A DNA stretch of 64,000 bases from JAGOBP01 sp964550855 (lineage in GTDB: Bacteria; Chloroflexota; Anaerolineae; Fen-1058), in NCBI GenBank assembly GCA_964550855.1, contig CAZKBQ010000011.1, forward strand, positions 1 through 64,000, written 5' to 3'. Below are positions 7,991-19,610 of this stretch, piece after piece; positions within the stretch are counted from its first letter, which is position 1, and every line of letters starts with the position of its first letter. Under the pieces are notes generated by a model. It was given only the letters and a program-made list of their open reading frames with translations, did no database searches and had not been told where the DNA came from. Position numbers and translations under genes: made by a program.

Positions 7991-8686
7991 TCAATTTATC
8001 GGGGTCAGTCGATCTTCGATCTCCCAGACGTGATCGAGGACATGCCACGCTTCCCGGCGGACGAAGTAGCGGGGCGACCAGCGTTTGCCGCCGCGCGGCC
8101 CATATTCGGCAATCTCGCCATGAGCAGCAGCGGCCAGCGTTTCCAGGATGGCCTGACGAATTGGCTTCGGCGACAGCGCAGCGGACTTCGGTTGAGGCGC
8201 TTTTCCGCCGAGAGCGGTGAGATAACTTTGTTCGGCCCCGAGCACGTGCTCGACGATCTTGTCCAGCGTTCGTCCGCCGCCACGCGGGCCGGTGCGCAAA
8301 GCCTGCCCTTCGGCCAGCTCAACCGCCGCATCAAACGCGCGCCAGCACGCTTTCAGAATGGTCTGCAGCCGCTTCAGTTCAACGTCGTCGAGCGGCCCGG
8401 CGTCGCCGGCCGGTGCTCGATCGGGTGCGCCGAAGTCCGTTGTGGTGTTGCCCGTCAATCGTTCCACGACGACGAACGCCGAAGCATCTGTGGGCGCGCG
8501 GAAGCCCAGTCGCGCTGAACGCAGCACATGCGCATAGCGTGGGCCATATTCGAGTAGAGACTGAAGCGCCGATGTTTCATCCCGGCCCACGCGGCACCAG
8601 CCGGGCCAGTCGAGTGCGGCCGCGAAGGTGCGGCGGCTGCCGATTTCCAGATAGATGATGTGCCTGTTCGCCGGATCGCGGTTCAT
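7991..8686 (-). CDS. DinB-like / four-helix-bundle protein with extra N-terminal region
   Basis: A 231-residue protein from the ATG at 8686; a TTG at 8716 directly after the preceding stop would add ten residues. The N-terminus (YLEIGSRRTFAAALDWPGWCRVG) resembles a HicB-like antitoxin strand pattern. The C-terminal half has DKIVEHVLGAEQSYLTALGG and REAWHVLDHVWEIEDRL, the histidine pattern of DinB-like metal-binding bundles. I infer a DinB superfamily fold; activity unknown. It lies 15 bases before the VOC gene. Confidence 0.65.
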   Translation of the reverse strand: MNRDPANRHIIYLEIGSRRTFAAALDWPGWCRVGRDETSALQSLLEYGPRYAHVLRSARLGFRAPTDASAFVVVERLTGNTTTDFGAPDRAPAGDAGPLDDVELKRLQTILKACWRAFDAAVELAEGQALRTGPRGGGRTLDKIVEHVLGAEQSYLTALGGKAPQPKSAALSPKPIRQAILETLAAAAHGEIAEYGPRGGKRWSPRYFVRREAWHVLDHVWEIEDRLTPIN

Positions 8687-8718
8687 GGCTGATCTGCTCT
8701 GCTCGCGTTCGAACAAAC

Positions 8719-9303
8719 CTATCTGGCAGGCCGATAGCGCTGAAACACGATGCCTGTCGGGAGCGTCTGCGACTCGATGAGTTCCAGATTGACCCGCCGG
8801 CCGGCGGGGAACAGTCGTTTGCCGTTGCCCAGCACCAGCGGATAAACGTGCAGTGCGTATTCGTCCACCAGGTCGGCTTGAATGAGCGTGTGCGCCAATA
8901 CACTGCTGCCGTCGAGCAGGATGTTTTTGCCGGGCTGCTGCTTGAGCTGCCGCACCGCCTCAATCACATTGCTGCTGATGAGTGTGGAATTTCGCCACGC
9001 CGCTGCCGATTTCAACGTCGTCGAAACGACGATCTTGGCGATGCCGTTCATCACATCGCCGAAGGGATGGCCCGCCGGCATGGGCTCAAATGCGCCGCCG
9101 TGGATTTGCCACGTCTTGCGCCCCAGCAACAGTGTGTCCGCCTGCTGCATGGCTTGATCGAAGTGCAGCCCGATCTCGTCGTGCCAGTAGGGCAGTGTCC
9201 AGCCGCCGTGTTGGAAGCCGCCGTCGGTATCTTCATTCTTGCCGCCCGGCGCCTGTATCACACCGTCCAGCGTGATGAACTCGGCAATGATCAGTTGTCG
9301 CAT
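8719..9303 (-). CDS. Dihydrofolate reductase / RibD C-terminal family protein
   Basis: A 194-residue single-domain protein. Features are MRQLIIAEFITLDGVIQAPG, ADTLLLGRKTWQ, KIVVSTTLKSAAAWRNSTLI and the terminal ILLDGSSVLAHTLIQADLVDEY, all usual in the stand-alone RibD_C/YyaP-like group. GGGAGGGA precedes the ATG at 9303. These proteins reduce unknown NADPH-dependent substrates; they are not the housekeeping DHFR. The next gene begins right at its stop codon. Confidence 0.88.
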   Translation of the reverse strand: MRQLIIAEFITLDGVIQAPGGKNEDTDGGFQHGGWTLPYWHDEIGLHFDQAMQQADTLLLGRKTWQIHGGAFEPMPAGHPFGDVMNGIAKIVVSTTLKSAAAWRNSTLISSNVIEAVRQLKQQPGKNILLDGSSVLAHTLIQADLVDEYALHVYPLVLGNGKRLFPAGRRVNLELIESQTLPTGIVFQRYRPAR

Positions 9304-9344
9304 GTTCCCTCCCCTGTGACTACTTCCTGACTTATTGGTTGGGT

Positions 9345-10001
9345 CTATAAAGTAGGCGAACGCTTCAAGAAGATCAACGTCCGCTCCCACGCCAAAGCGG
9401 CCGCCGCCCGATCGTAGGCATCGGCGCGATCGGGTTCAAAGAACCAGTGACCGGTGCCAGGGTAACGATGGAAGGTCACCGGGCGGCCCATCCGCCGGAT
9501 GTAGTCTTCCAGTTTGTCGACCTGATCTTGCGGTTCAAACGGATCGTTCTCGGCAAAATGACCGAGGTAGGCGGCGCGCGAGCGGCTCAAGTCTTCAACC
9601 CACGTCCCGTAGAAGATTACGACAGAGCGGACAAGTTCGGGCGCGGTGTTTGAAATATCGAGGGCGTATGACGCGCCCAACGAGAAGCCGATTGCCGCCA
9701 GACCGCGATCGGTTGATCCGACCTGTTCGCTGAGAAATCGGGCCGCTTCCGCGACTTCTGTTCGGGCCTGATGATAGTTGGCGTCCAGCGCCTGGCTCAG
9801 CGCCTCTGCGCCGGCGATGGTGTCGGCCACTTTGCCATGATAGAGATCCGGGGCGAAGGCCACAAAACCGGCGTCGGCCAATCGCGCGCAAAGCGCCTTG
9901 ATGGTGTCGTTCAATCCCCACCACGCGTGCAGCACCAATACGCCGGGGCCAGTGCCCGCGGTCGGGACGGCGAGAAAGCCTTGAGGTTGAGAGTGTGGCA
10001 C
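9345..10001 (-). CDS. Dienelactone hydrolase-family protein
   Basis: A 218-residue alpha/beta hydrolase. The probable catalytic triad is S107 (GFSLGA), D153 (FAENDPFEP) and H185 (PGTGHWF). Classic dienelactone hydrolases have cysteine at the nucleophile position, so serine here points to a more general esterase. GTG start at 10001 with AAGGAG 6 bases upstream. Member of the small-enzyme array. Confidence 0.88.
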   Translation of the reverse strand: MPHSQPQGFLAVPTAGTGPGVLVLHAWWGLNDTIKALCARLADAGFVAFAPDLYHGKVADTIAGAEALSQALDANYHQARTEVAEAARFLSEQVGSTDRGLAAIGFSLGASYALDISNTAPELVRSVVIFYGTWVEDLSRSRAAYLGHFAENDPFEPQDQVDKLEDYIRRMGRPVTFHRYPGTGHWFFEPDRADAYDRAAAALAWERTLIFLKRSPTL

Positions 10002-10032
10002 GTTGACTCCTTGTGTGAGGCGCGCGCAGTGC

Positions 10033-10491
10033 TCAGCTCACGGCTCTCTTCACTAACGCGACGATCTTCGCTTCTTCAGCGGCAGTCAACTCCTTCAGCG
10101 CGAAGGAGGTCGGCCACATGGCGCCGTCGTCGAGGTTGGCCGTGTCGTTGAAGCCGAACGTCGCGTACCGCGCGTTGAACTTCGCTGCACTCTGGAAGAA
10201 GCAGACGACTTTGCCGTCCCTGGCATAGGCGGGCATTCCATACCAGGTCTTGGGCGAAAGGACTGGTGCGTTGGCCGTGATGATCTCGTGAAGCCGCTCG
10301 GCCATCGAGCGATCCGGTTCCGGCATTGCGGCTATCGCGGCGCGCACGGCGCTTTCCCCGACCGCTCGGTCTTTGTTCATGCGCTCTTCAGCCTTCAGCT
10401 CTTTGAGGCGCTCCTTCATCGCGGCGCGTTCCCCGGCGGTAAGGCCTTCGGCTTTCTTGGCCGGCTTCTGTGTATCTTTCTTGGCACTCAT
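10033..10491 (-). CDS. DUF1801 (YdhG-like) domain protein
   Basis: A 152-residue protein. The first 55 residues are Lys/Glu-rich and helical (KKDTQKPAKKAEGLTAGE). The remainder matches the YdhG/DUF1801 fold: LHEIITANAPVLSPKTWYGMPAYARDGKVVCFF and the end ELTAAEEAKIVALVKRAVS. Relatives have been described as frataxin-like iron-binding proteins, but function here is not shown. The lysine-rich N-terminus is seen in relatives that occur in similar arrays. Confidence 0.82.
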   Translation of the reverse strand: MSAKKDTQKPAKKAEGLTAGERAAMKERLKELKAEERMNKDRAVGESAVRAAIAAMPEPDRSMAERLHEIITANAPVLSPKTWYGMPAYARDGKVVCFFQSAAKFNARYATFGFNDTANLDDGAMWPTSFALKELTAAEEAKIVALVKRAVS

Positions 10492-10566
10492 CAGAACCTC
10501 CTCATATCGATTTCCAACCGCGGGCCGGCGCGTCCACCACGCGAAACGGTTCTGCGCCGATCAAGT

Positions 10567-10923
10567 TCAAACCGAAGGGCGGCGCCTTTTCCGGGCCGAA
10601 GCCTTTGCTTGCGGGTTGTAGTCGAGCGCCAGCCCGATCCAGTATTCCAGGTCGCTCGGCGTGGTCAAGGCCGCCGCATCGACGTGCACATAGCCTCGAT
10701 AGGGTCGCCCCTTCATGATCACGCTCCGACAGCCGGGGCGTTCCAGCGCGGCGTCGTGGAGCGCCGGGTCGATGCGGCACATGATGCGATCCTGATTCAC
10801 CGCGACGCACATTTTCCCGTTCACCATGAAGGCCGTGCCGCCAAACATCTTCTTTTCGTCCACGTGGGGCACATGTGCCAGCGCGGCCCTCACCCGGTTT
10901 AGAAGATCAGCGTTGTGTGTCAT
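10567..10923 (-). CDS. TfoX N-terminal domain protein
   Basis: A 118-residue protein carrying only the TfoX/Sxy N-terminal domain: KKMFGGTAFMVNGKMCVAV and RGYVHVDAAALTTPSDLEYWIGLAL. The end is Lys/Arg-rich (KASARKRRRP). Stand-alone copies like this are found in non-competent bacteria and are unlikely to control competence as Sxy does. AAAGGA precedes the ATG at 10923. The 75 bases between this stop and the DUF1801 start contain nothing recognisable. Confidence 0.8.
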   Translation of the reverse strand: MTHNADLLNRVRAALAHVPHVDEKKMFGGTAFMVNGKMCVAVNQDRIMCRIDPALHDAALERPGCRSVIMKGRPYRGYVHVDAAALTTPSDLEYWIGLALDYNPQAKASARKRRRPSV

Positions 10924-10936
10924 GGGTGTGTCCTTT

Positions 10937-11229
10937 TCAACCGCCCGCCATCGCACCGATTACCCGAAAAGGCTCTTCGCCCGACGCGACTGCCGCAGGC
11001 AGGGGAACGTCCAGCGGTTGATGCGACAGATCCTGCCCGCACGCGAAGAAGCGGATGAAGTCTCGTCGTCGATGCGTGACGTGATCGCGGATCGTGCCGC
11101 GCAGCATGGGATAGCGATCTTCGACGGCGTCCAACACGGTCCCGATCGTGATCGGGCCCTCGACGGCCAACTCGACTTCTTTGCCCACGTGCGCGAGATT
11201 ACGCAGATGGTAGGGCAGGGCAACGCGGA

Positions 11230-11233
<4 letters not shown>
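10937..11233 (-). CDS. MoaD/ThiS-like ubiquitin-fold protein with C-terminal Gly-Gly
   Basis: A 98-residue protein beginning MIRVALPYHLRNLAHVGKEV and ending VIGAMAGG. The beta-grasp start and the exposed terminal diglycine are the hallmarks of MoaD/ThiS sulfur carriers. The central VLDAVEDRYPMLRG fits the family. Its ATG overlaps the stop of the BNR-repeat gene (ATGA), so the two are translationally coupled. No E1-like partner is near, so its acceptor is unknown. Confidence 0.82.
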
Positions 11234-12390
<1,157 letters not shown>

Positions 12391-12405
12391 CATTTTCTCC
12401 TTTGG

Positions 12406-12867
12406 CTACAGTTTCTTTTTTAGCGGGACGTAGATTTCAAGCACCGGATTGTCGGGACTGAAGGCTTCACCATAGCGCTCGAAACTGGGCGCATCAACCG
12501 GGTCATAGTCGGACGAAGGCAGCCAGGTCTGGAACAAGTAATTCATGGCCTCGCCAATCTGGGACAGCGTCGTTTCGAAAACGGCGTAGGTGTGGGAGCC
12601 TATATCCCAACTATTCATGCCGGCAGGCAGTTGATCGACTCGCGTTACAGGATTGCCGGCCATGTAATCGAACATGCCTGTGGCCTGATCGAAATGCCCC
12701 ATCACGCCATAACTGACGCGCTCGTTGGCGGGATGGGGAATCTCATTCATGCGTGGCACGAACTTGTCCCACAGCGCCGGGATGTCGGGCGACATCGGCT
12801 GTGTGTGCAGCAACAAGCCGACGACGGTAAAGGCGGGTTTGCTGATGAGCGTAGGTTCGGAATTCAT
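12406..12867 (-). CDS. GyrI-like small-molecule-binding domain protein
   Basis: A 153-residue stand-alone GyrI/AraC-effector-binding domain. It contains KPAFTVVGLLLHTQ, IPHPANERVSYGVMGHF, a Y/F pair in HTYAVFETTLSQIGEAMNYLF and the closing FSPDNPVLEIYVPLKKKL. Such domains bind small ligands; without a fused DNA-binding domain the role is open. A fragment of a second copy lies just upstream at 12994-13029. Confidence 0.85.
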   Translation of the reverse strand: MNSEPTLISKPAFTVVGLLLHTQPMSPDIPALWDKFVPRMNEIPHPANERVSYGVMGHFDQATGMFDYMAGNPVTRVDQLPAGMNSWDIGSHTYAVFETTLSQIGEAMNYLFQTWLPSSDYDPVDAPSFERYGEAFSPDNPVLEIYVPLKKKL

Positions 12868-12931
12868 GTTGAGCTCCTGACGTGTGCGATACCATCGGCG
12901 AGTAGATCACTTGCCTCGCGTGCTTCTCCGC

Positions 12932-12966
12932 TCAGCGCTTGATCGCGCACAATGCCTGGCGAATCT
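12932..12966 (-). pseudogene. Remnant of a DinB-family gene 3' end
   Basis: Read on the minus strand the codons give QIRQALCAIKR then TGA. The intact DinB gene at 13440-13916 ends EIRQALCTLKH then TGA. The match in sequence and stop position shows this is the last scrap of a deleted duplicate. It lies in the gap 12868-13029. Confidence 0.7.
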
Positions 12967-12993
12967 GTGCTCGCAGTGACGCTGGCCGGGGAG

Positions 12994-13029
12994 TTACGGT
13001 CTCTTTTGTAGCGGCACGCAGGCTTCAAA
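12994..13029 (-). pseudogene. Remnant of a GyrI-like gene 3' end
   Basis: The minus-strand frame reads FEACVPLQKRP then TAA, against LEIYVPLKKKL then TAG at the end of the intact GyrI gene at 12406. It begins at the very base after the DUF2200 stop codon, so the DUF2200 gene appears to have replaced the body of this older copy. Confidence 0.65.
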
Positions 13030-13380
13030 TTATTGCCGCAGAATCTTGTCCAGCGCCTTTCCCTTTGCAAGCTCATCGATCAGCTTGTCCAGATAGCGTA
13101 TCTTCTGCATCAACGGATCTTCGATGTCTTCCACGCGAACGCCACACACCACGCCTGTGATCAGCGAACTGTTGGGGTGAATGGCCGGCGCTTGTGCAAA
13201 GAAGGTTTCAAAATCATGATCCTGTTTAATTTGCCGCTGCAAGCCCGCCTGGTCATAGCCCGTCAACCAGCAGATGATCTGATCGACTTCTGCTTGCGTG
13301 CGATGCTTGCGCTCTGCTTTCTGAACGTAGAGCGGATAGACGCTTGAAAAGCTGGTGGCAAAGATGCGCGGTCTGGGCAT
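13030..13380 (-). CDS. DUF2200 family protein
   Basis: A 116-residue protein with the start RPRIFATSFSSVYPLYVQKA and RTQAEVDQIICWLTGYDQ, followed by SSLITGVVCGVRVEDIEDPLMQKIRYLDKLIDELAKG. This is the full pattern of DUF2200, a family of unknown function. GGAG lies 8 bases before the ATG at 13380. The stop TAA (13032-13030) abuts the GyrI remnant. Confidence 0.85.
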   Translation of the reverse strand: MPRPRIFATSFSSVYPLYVQKAERKHRTQAEVDQIICWLTGYDQAGLQRQIKQDHDFETFFAQAPAIHPNSSLITGVVCGVRVEDIEDPLMQKIRYLDKLIDELAKGKALDKILRQ

Positions 13381-13439
13381 GAGTGTTTCTCCGATGAGCC
13401 CGGCCCCTGGTAAATTGCTTGTCTCACGGGCTGCGCTGC

Positions 13440-13916
13440 TCAGTGCTTGAGCGTGCACAACGCCTGGCGAATCTCCCCCAGGTGATAGGCGGTGTGCACG
13501 ACGGTGGCGATGGCGACCCCAATCCACGTCGCATCGGCCCAGCCCGGCGTTTCGTGAATGAGCGCCTTGAGGCGATCGTAACTGCCGCGCAAGTGAGCCT
13601 TGATCTCTTCCCACTCGTCGGGCGTGACTTCCCGCGTAGTGCGCCAGATCTCGCCCCAGTCCACGCGCTGGAATGTCCCGGTCCGCACGTTGCGCTCGGT
13701 CACGTCCAGATAGAAGGCCACATGCTTGACCTGTGCGGCCAGCGTGGCGCATTGGCCACCCACGGGGATCGAGGCTTCCTCGGCGGAGATGGTCGCCAAT
13801 GTCTCGAACAACGACGTGCCTTTGTCGAGGAAGTAGCCTTGCACGTTGTCAAAGGCTTCGTCAAGCAGCATGTACAGTGCGCCAGTGAAGTGCTCGACCT
13901 GAATTGGATCTGACAT
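13440..13916 (-). CDS. DinB family protein
   Basis: A 158-residue four-helix protein. Possible metal-binding histidines are in QVKHVAFYLDV and VVHTAYHLGEIRQAL, the usual H...HxxxH arrangement. Proteins of this superfamily include thiol-dependent transferases and hydrolases; the reaction here is unknown. The ATG at 13916 has only a weak ribosome site. A C-terminal fragment of a relative persists at 12932-12966. Confidence 0.85.
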   Translation of the reverse strand: MSDPIQVEHFTGALYMLLDEAFDNVQGYFLDKGTSLFETLATISAEEASIPVGGQCATLAAQVKHVAFYLDVTERNVRTGTFQRVDWGEIWRTTREVTPDEWEEIKAHLRGSYDRLKALIHETPGWADATWIGVAIATVVHTAYHLGEIRQALCTLKH

Positions 13917-14034
13917 GACGCTCACTTTCTGGCGGCGGGCTGACGCCGCCGACTCGGGTTGCAAGGGCGCGCTGCAACCGGCCCTGACTCATCAGATGGG
14001 TCGATCGACAAGGAGCGAGCGGCCGCCTCAGGTG

Positions 14035-14427
14035 CTAATCCGCCCGGGCAGCCGGCGCCTGTACGACGTCAAAGTCATTGCCGTACAGGTCCTCAAAGAT
14101 AAAGTCGCTGCCCCACGGATTGACGTTGATGTCGGTCTGGAGTTTGACGCCTTTGGCTTTGAGCGCGGCGTAATCAGCCTGAACGTCGTCGGAGCTGACA
14201 ATGAAGATGCCCTGCCGCCCGACGCCGGCGAGTTGCTCCGGGGTGGTGGCCAGGTTGAGGACAATTTCGAAGCCGTCTTGCTGCGGCGCCACCGTCAACC
14301 AGCGATAGCCGGGCATGCTGGTCGAGTCGTCGGCGGTGACTTTGAAGCCCAGTGTGTCGCGGTAAAACTTCAGGGCTTCGTCTTGATTCTTGACCCAGAT
14401 CGAGGCGTGCGTAACCTTGGTAATCAT
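14035..14427 (-). CDS. VOC / glyoxalase-like domain protein
   Basis: A 130-residue single VOC domain: KVTHASIWVKNQDEALKFYRDTLGF, GYRWLTVAPQQDGFEIVL and DLYGNDFDVVQ. H7 and E79 lie where metal ligands are expected in related dioxygenase/glyoxalase folds. AGGGGGA precedes the ATG. A TATACT box read on the minus strand at 14473-14468 may be its -10 element, although no good -35 box is seen. It is the first gene of the minus-strand small-enzyme array. Confidence 0.88.
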   Translation of the reverse strand: MITKVTHASIWVKNQDEALKFYRDTLGFKVTADDSTSMPGYRWLTVAPQQDGFEIVLNLATTPEQLAGVGRQGIFIVSSDDVQADYAALKAKGVKLQTDINVNPWGSDFIFEDLYGNDFDVVQAPAARAD

Positions 14428-14454
14428 CTCGTTTCCCCCTTAACGAGTTGGTTG

Positions 14455-14495
14455 CCGCGAAGGGCCCAGTATACACGACTTGGCGCCCTTCGCGG
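14455..14495. repeat. 11-bp perfect inverted repeat between recA and the VOC gene
   Basis: CCGCGAAGGGC (14455-14465) and GCCCTTCGCGG (14485-14495) enclose a 19-base loop that contains TATACT on the minus strand. It could end the recA transcript or frame the promoter of the VOC gene. No T-run is present on the minus strand. Confidence 0.45.
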
Positions 14496-14554
14496 ATCGA
14501 TCCCTGTGTTTGCTTTTGCCGGGTCAATCTCTGCCCCGGCGTCAACTCCCGCTG

Positions 14555-15820
<1,266 letters not shown>

Positions 15821-15862
15821 GTCAGTCTCCTTGACGATGTGGTGTGCAGGTCAACACGCCTG

Positions 15863-16078
15863 CTAACTCAGATCTTTCAGCCGCGCCATGCGCGCCGGCT
15901 CGTTCGCCACCGGCCATACGCTCTGCGATAGTTTCTGACCGGAAGAGCGGCACGGCGCGATCGGGTTGGTGGGAGGAGCAGTTCGCAGGACTTCGCGGAA
16001 GCGCCATTCCGACTCGGCGGGGTGATGGTAGTCCCAGAGTGCATTCACGTCAGGGACGTTGGGCGTTGGCGAATCCAT
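15863..16078 (-). pseudogene. Remnant of a tetratricopeptide-repeat protein gene, N-terminal end
   Basis: The 71-residue frame begins with VNALWDYHHPAESEWRFREVL. That resembles the opening helix pair of soluble TPR proteins, where WD..DPA.SE.RFR is common. After this the sequence turns into non-helical composition and stops, so only the 5' end seems to survive. It lies between the SOS-like promoter and recA on the same strand. It could instead be a small expressed leader peptide. Confidence 0.4.
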
Positions 16079-16121
16079 CGACTGAGGTCTCCCTGAACAA
16101 CTCGCTATGGCTGACTGTGTA

Positions 16122-16150
16122 AGATTAGCACATGCGTTCTATTTTGTCAA
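16122..16150 (-). promoter_or_regulatory. SOS-like promoter upstream of the TPR remnant and recA
   Basis: On the minus strand TTGACA (16150-16145) and TAATCT (16127-16122) are 17 bases apart. Inside the spacer GAACGCATGTGC (16139-16128) matches the Gram-positive type LexA box GAAC-N4-GTTC with one mismatch. A further half-site (TATGTTCG) overlaps the upstream side. The start of recA is about 295 bases downstream, with only the TPR remnant between. Confidence 0.6.
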
Positions 16151-16180
16151 TCGAACATAGCCTTAAATATTGGGGACAAT

Positions 16181-16204
16181 GCCCCGGCATGGGGATGCCG
16201 GGGC
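16181..16204 (-). terminator. Probable terminator hairpin after the dlt-like operon
   Basis: A perfect 10-bp stem (GCCCCGGCAT / ATGCCGGGGC) with a four-base loop sits 26 bases after the acyl-AMP ligase stop codon. On the minus strand it is followed by ATTGTCCCC, a poor T-run, so termination may be weak or assisted. Confidence 0.5.
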
Positions 16205-16229
16205 TGCGGTGAGGCTGGCTGGATCGCAC

Positions 16230-17918
<1,689 letters not shown>

Positions 17919-17985
17919 CAGATCATTGATCCACGATGAGTACGAACGATAACGAAGTCTGCCCTGGCGTCCTTGGCGGTTTGCC

Positions 17986-18234
17986 TTAGCCCTGCAGCAC
18001 CCGCGCCACCATCTGGTTCAGCGTGTCCATCTTCGCCACGGTCAGATCGGAATCGGGAATGTACACCCCAAATTCCTTTTCCACGTACACGGCGAACTCC
18101 GCCAGCGCAAATGAATCCATGAGACCGCCGGTGATGATGCCCTCCGTGTCGGTCAGCGGATACTCGGCGTCGCGGATCAGGTCGCGGGTGATGAAGGCGC
18201 GCAGTTTCTCTCGGATGGTCTGTTCGTCGGGCAT
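17986..18234 (-). CDS. Acyl carrier protein of the dlt-like operon
   Basis: An 82-residue acyl carrier protein. S41 in GGLMDSFALAEF is the expected phosphopantetheine attachment site. The rest forms the usual four helices, ending with KMDTLNQMVARVLQG. GGAG lies about 8 bases before the ATG. It lies between the SGNH gene and the acyl-AMP ligase and is the natural acyl donor for the MBOAT protein. The 67 bases to the ligase start hold nothing notable. Confidence 0.92.
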   Translation of the reverse strand: MPDEQTIREKLRAFITRDLIRDAEYPLTDTEGIITGGLMDSFALAEFAVYVEKEFGVYIPDSDLTVAKMDTLNQMVARVLQG

Positions 18235-18305
18235 GGTTTTGCTCCACCTCTCAAACCGCGAATGGACGCGGCTTTGCGCCGATCAAGTTCGCGCTGATTC
18301 GCGGC

Positions 18306-19460
18306 TTACTTTTCCTCGATGACGCTCATCAGCGCCGGGGCGAGCAGCGCCGCAAACTGGCGTGTGCCCTTCGGCGTCAGGTGCACGGGCGTGTCAGTGA
18401 ACTCCTCCGGCGCGATGGCGTTCCACACATCCAGATAGTGCCAGTTGTGGGCCCGCGCCTGTTGATCGAGCAGCGCGCGGTATTGGTCATACGCCCAGTG
18501 CGGATAGAACGCATTATAACGAAGATCGCTGTTCCGTCCCGCGCTGATGTACATCGGCTCGTTGACGATGAGCACCGGCACATTTCCCGCCAGGCTTACG
18601 CCCGCCGCCAGCGCGTCGAAGGCCAGCTCGTCTTCGGTCAACGTCGCCGGCTCTTTGAACGACTGCCATGAAACGTCGGCCTCAAAATCCGATTGGCGCA
18701 GCTTGATCTGATCGGGAATATACTGATCGACGCCGGTGGCCGCCCACGAAAAGCCGTAGGTTTGCAGCCGCAGCCAGTCGGCCAGATCGCGCCGCCGCCC
18801 GATGAGGGTTTCATCCCAGAACGAGCGCTCGATCAAACGCGGATCATTTCGATCCAGCTTCAGATCGTATCGATCGATCAGCCGCCGCACCCGATCGGCA
18901 TTGTGCTGCACCAGCGGCGAGAACAGCTGCTTCTCGCGCGGCAGCGAATCGAGCGTGATGGGCCACACGATCAGATCGGGCTGATGCTTCAGCGCCTCGT
19001 CCAGGATCAGCAGGTCTTTGGTCAGCGCCAGAATCGGATAGCCCAGATTATACGCGACCACCCGTCGGCCGTCGGGCGTCTTCAGCCCCTGCGCGGTGAG
19101 CTGCGTCGCCAGCGTATCGTCGTTCTTCAGCAGCCAGCCCCACGCACCCGAATCGCCGATGACGATCACGCGGAACTCGTCGGCGGCTTTGGGCTGCGCC
19201 ACCACGTGACTGCTGAACATGGCGGGCAGGCTGAACAGGCTCAGGTTGTACGAGCGCGCCGAATCTTCGCCATAGGGCAGCCGCTCGCGCCCCGGCAGCA
19301 CCACGTTGTACAACGACACCGCGCCCAGCGCGTCGATGGGCTTGAGCAGCGCGAAGAGCACGTTGCACAGCGCCAGCAAAATCGCCGCTTTGACCAACAC
19401 GCGCGCGATGACGCGCCAGGTGACGCTTGATGATTGAACTGCCGGTGATGAGTCAGTCAT
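18306..19460 (-). CDS. Membrane-anchored SGNH/GDSL-like protein (DltD-like position)
   Basis: A 384-residue protein with one transmembrane segment near residues 18-38 (VLVKAAILLALCNVLFALL). An extracytoplasmic SGNH domain follows. Its nucleophile motif is VIGDSGAWGW near residue 100. The last catalytic pair is in TDTPVHLTPKGTRQF near residue 365. Single-pass topology with an outward SGNH domain is that of DltD, which takes the acyl group from the MBOAT side and passes it to the cell-envelope polymer. The ATG at 19460 is preferred; upstream residues in frame come from a repeat region. Confidence 0.75.
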   Translation of the reverse strand: MTDSSPAVQSSSVTWRVIARVLVKAAILLALCNVLFALLKPIDALGAVSLYNVVLPGRERLPYGEDSARSYNLSLFSLPAMFSSHVVAQPKAADEFRVIVIGDSGAWGWLLKNDDTLATQLTAQGLKTPDGRRVVAYNLGYPILALTKDLLILDEALKHQPDLIVWPITLDSLPREKQLFSPLVQHNADRVRRLIDRYDLKLDRNDPRLIERSFWDETLIGRRRDLADWLRLQTYGFSWAATGVDQYIPDQIKLRQSDFEADVSWQSFKEPATLTEDELAFDALAAGVSLAGNVPVLIVNEPMYISAGRNSDLRYNAFYPHWAYDQYRALLDQQARAHNWHYLDVWNAIAPEEFTDTPVHLTPKGTRQFAALLAPALMSVIEEK

Positions 19461-19477
19461 GCTGTGCGTTTGAATTG

Positions 19478-19560
19478 CACCGCGCGTAGGCTGCGCGGTG
19501 TCTCGCGTCTCGCGCCGAGTGAACTCGGCGGCTGATAGTGAAAACACGTTGAAACGTGTT
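19478..19560. repeat. Three consecutive mini-palindromes
   Basis: The 150-base gap between the SGNH and MBOAT genes contains CACCGCGC/GCGCGGTG (19478-19500), CGCCGAGT-GA-ACTCGGCG (19513-19530) and AACACGTT-GA-AACGTGTT (19543-19560). The last two share a GA centre with unrelated stems, like the GATTGAAATC elements at 4214 and 21796. Confidence 0.6.
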
Positions 19561-19610
19561 GGTCTGCGTGCCGCGTGGAATCAACTCGTTTCGCCTTGCA
19601 CTCATCGCTG

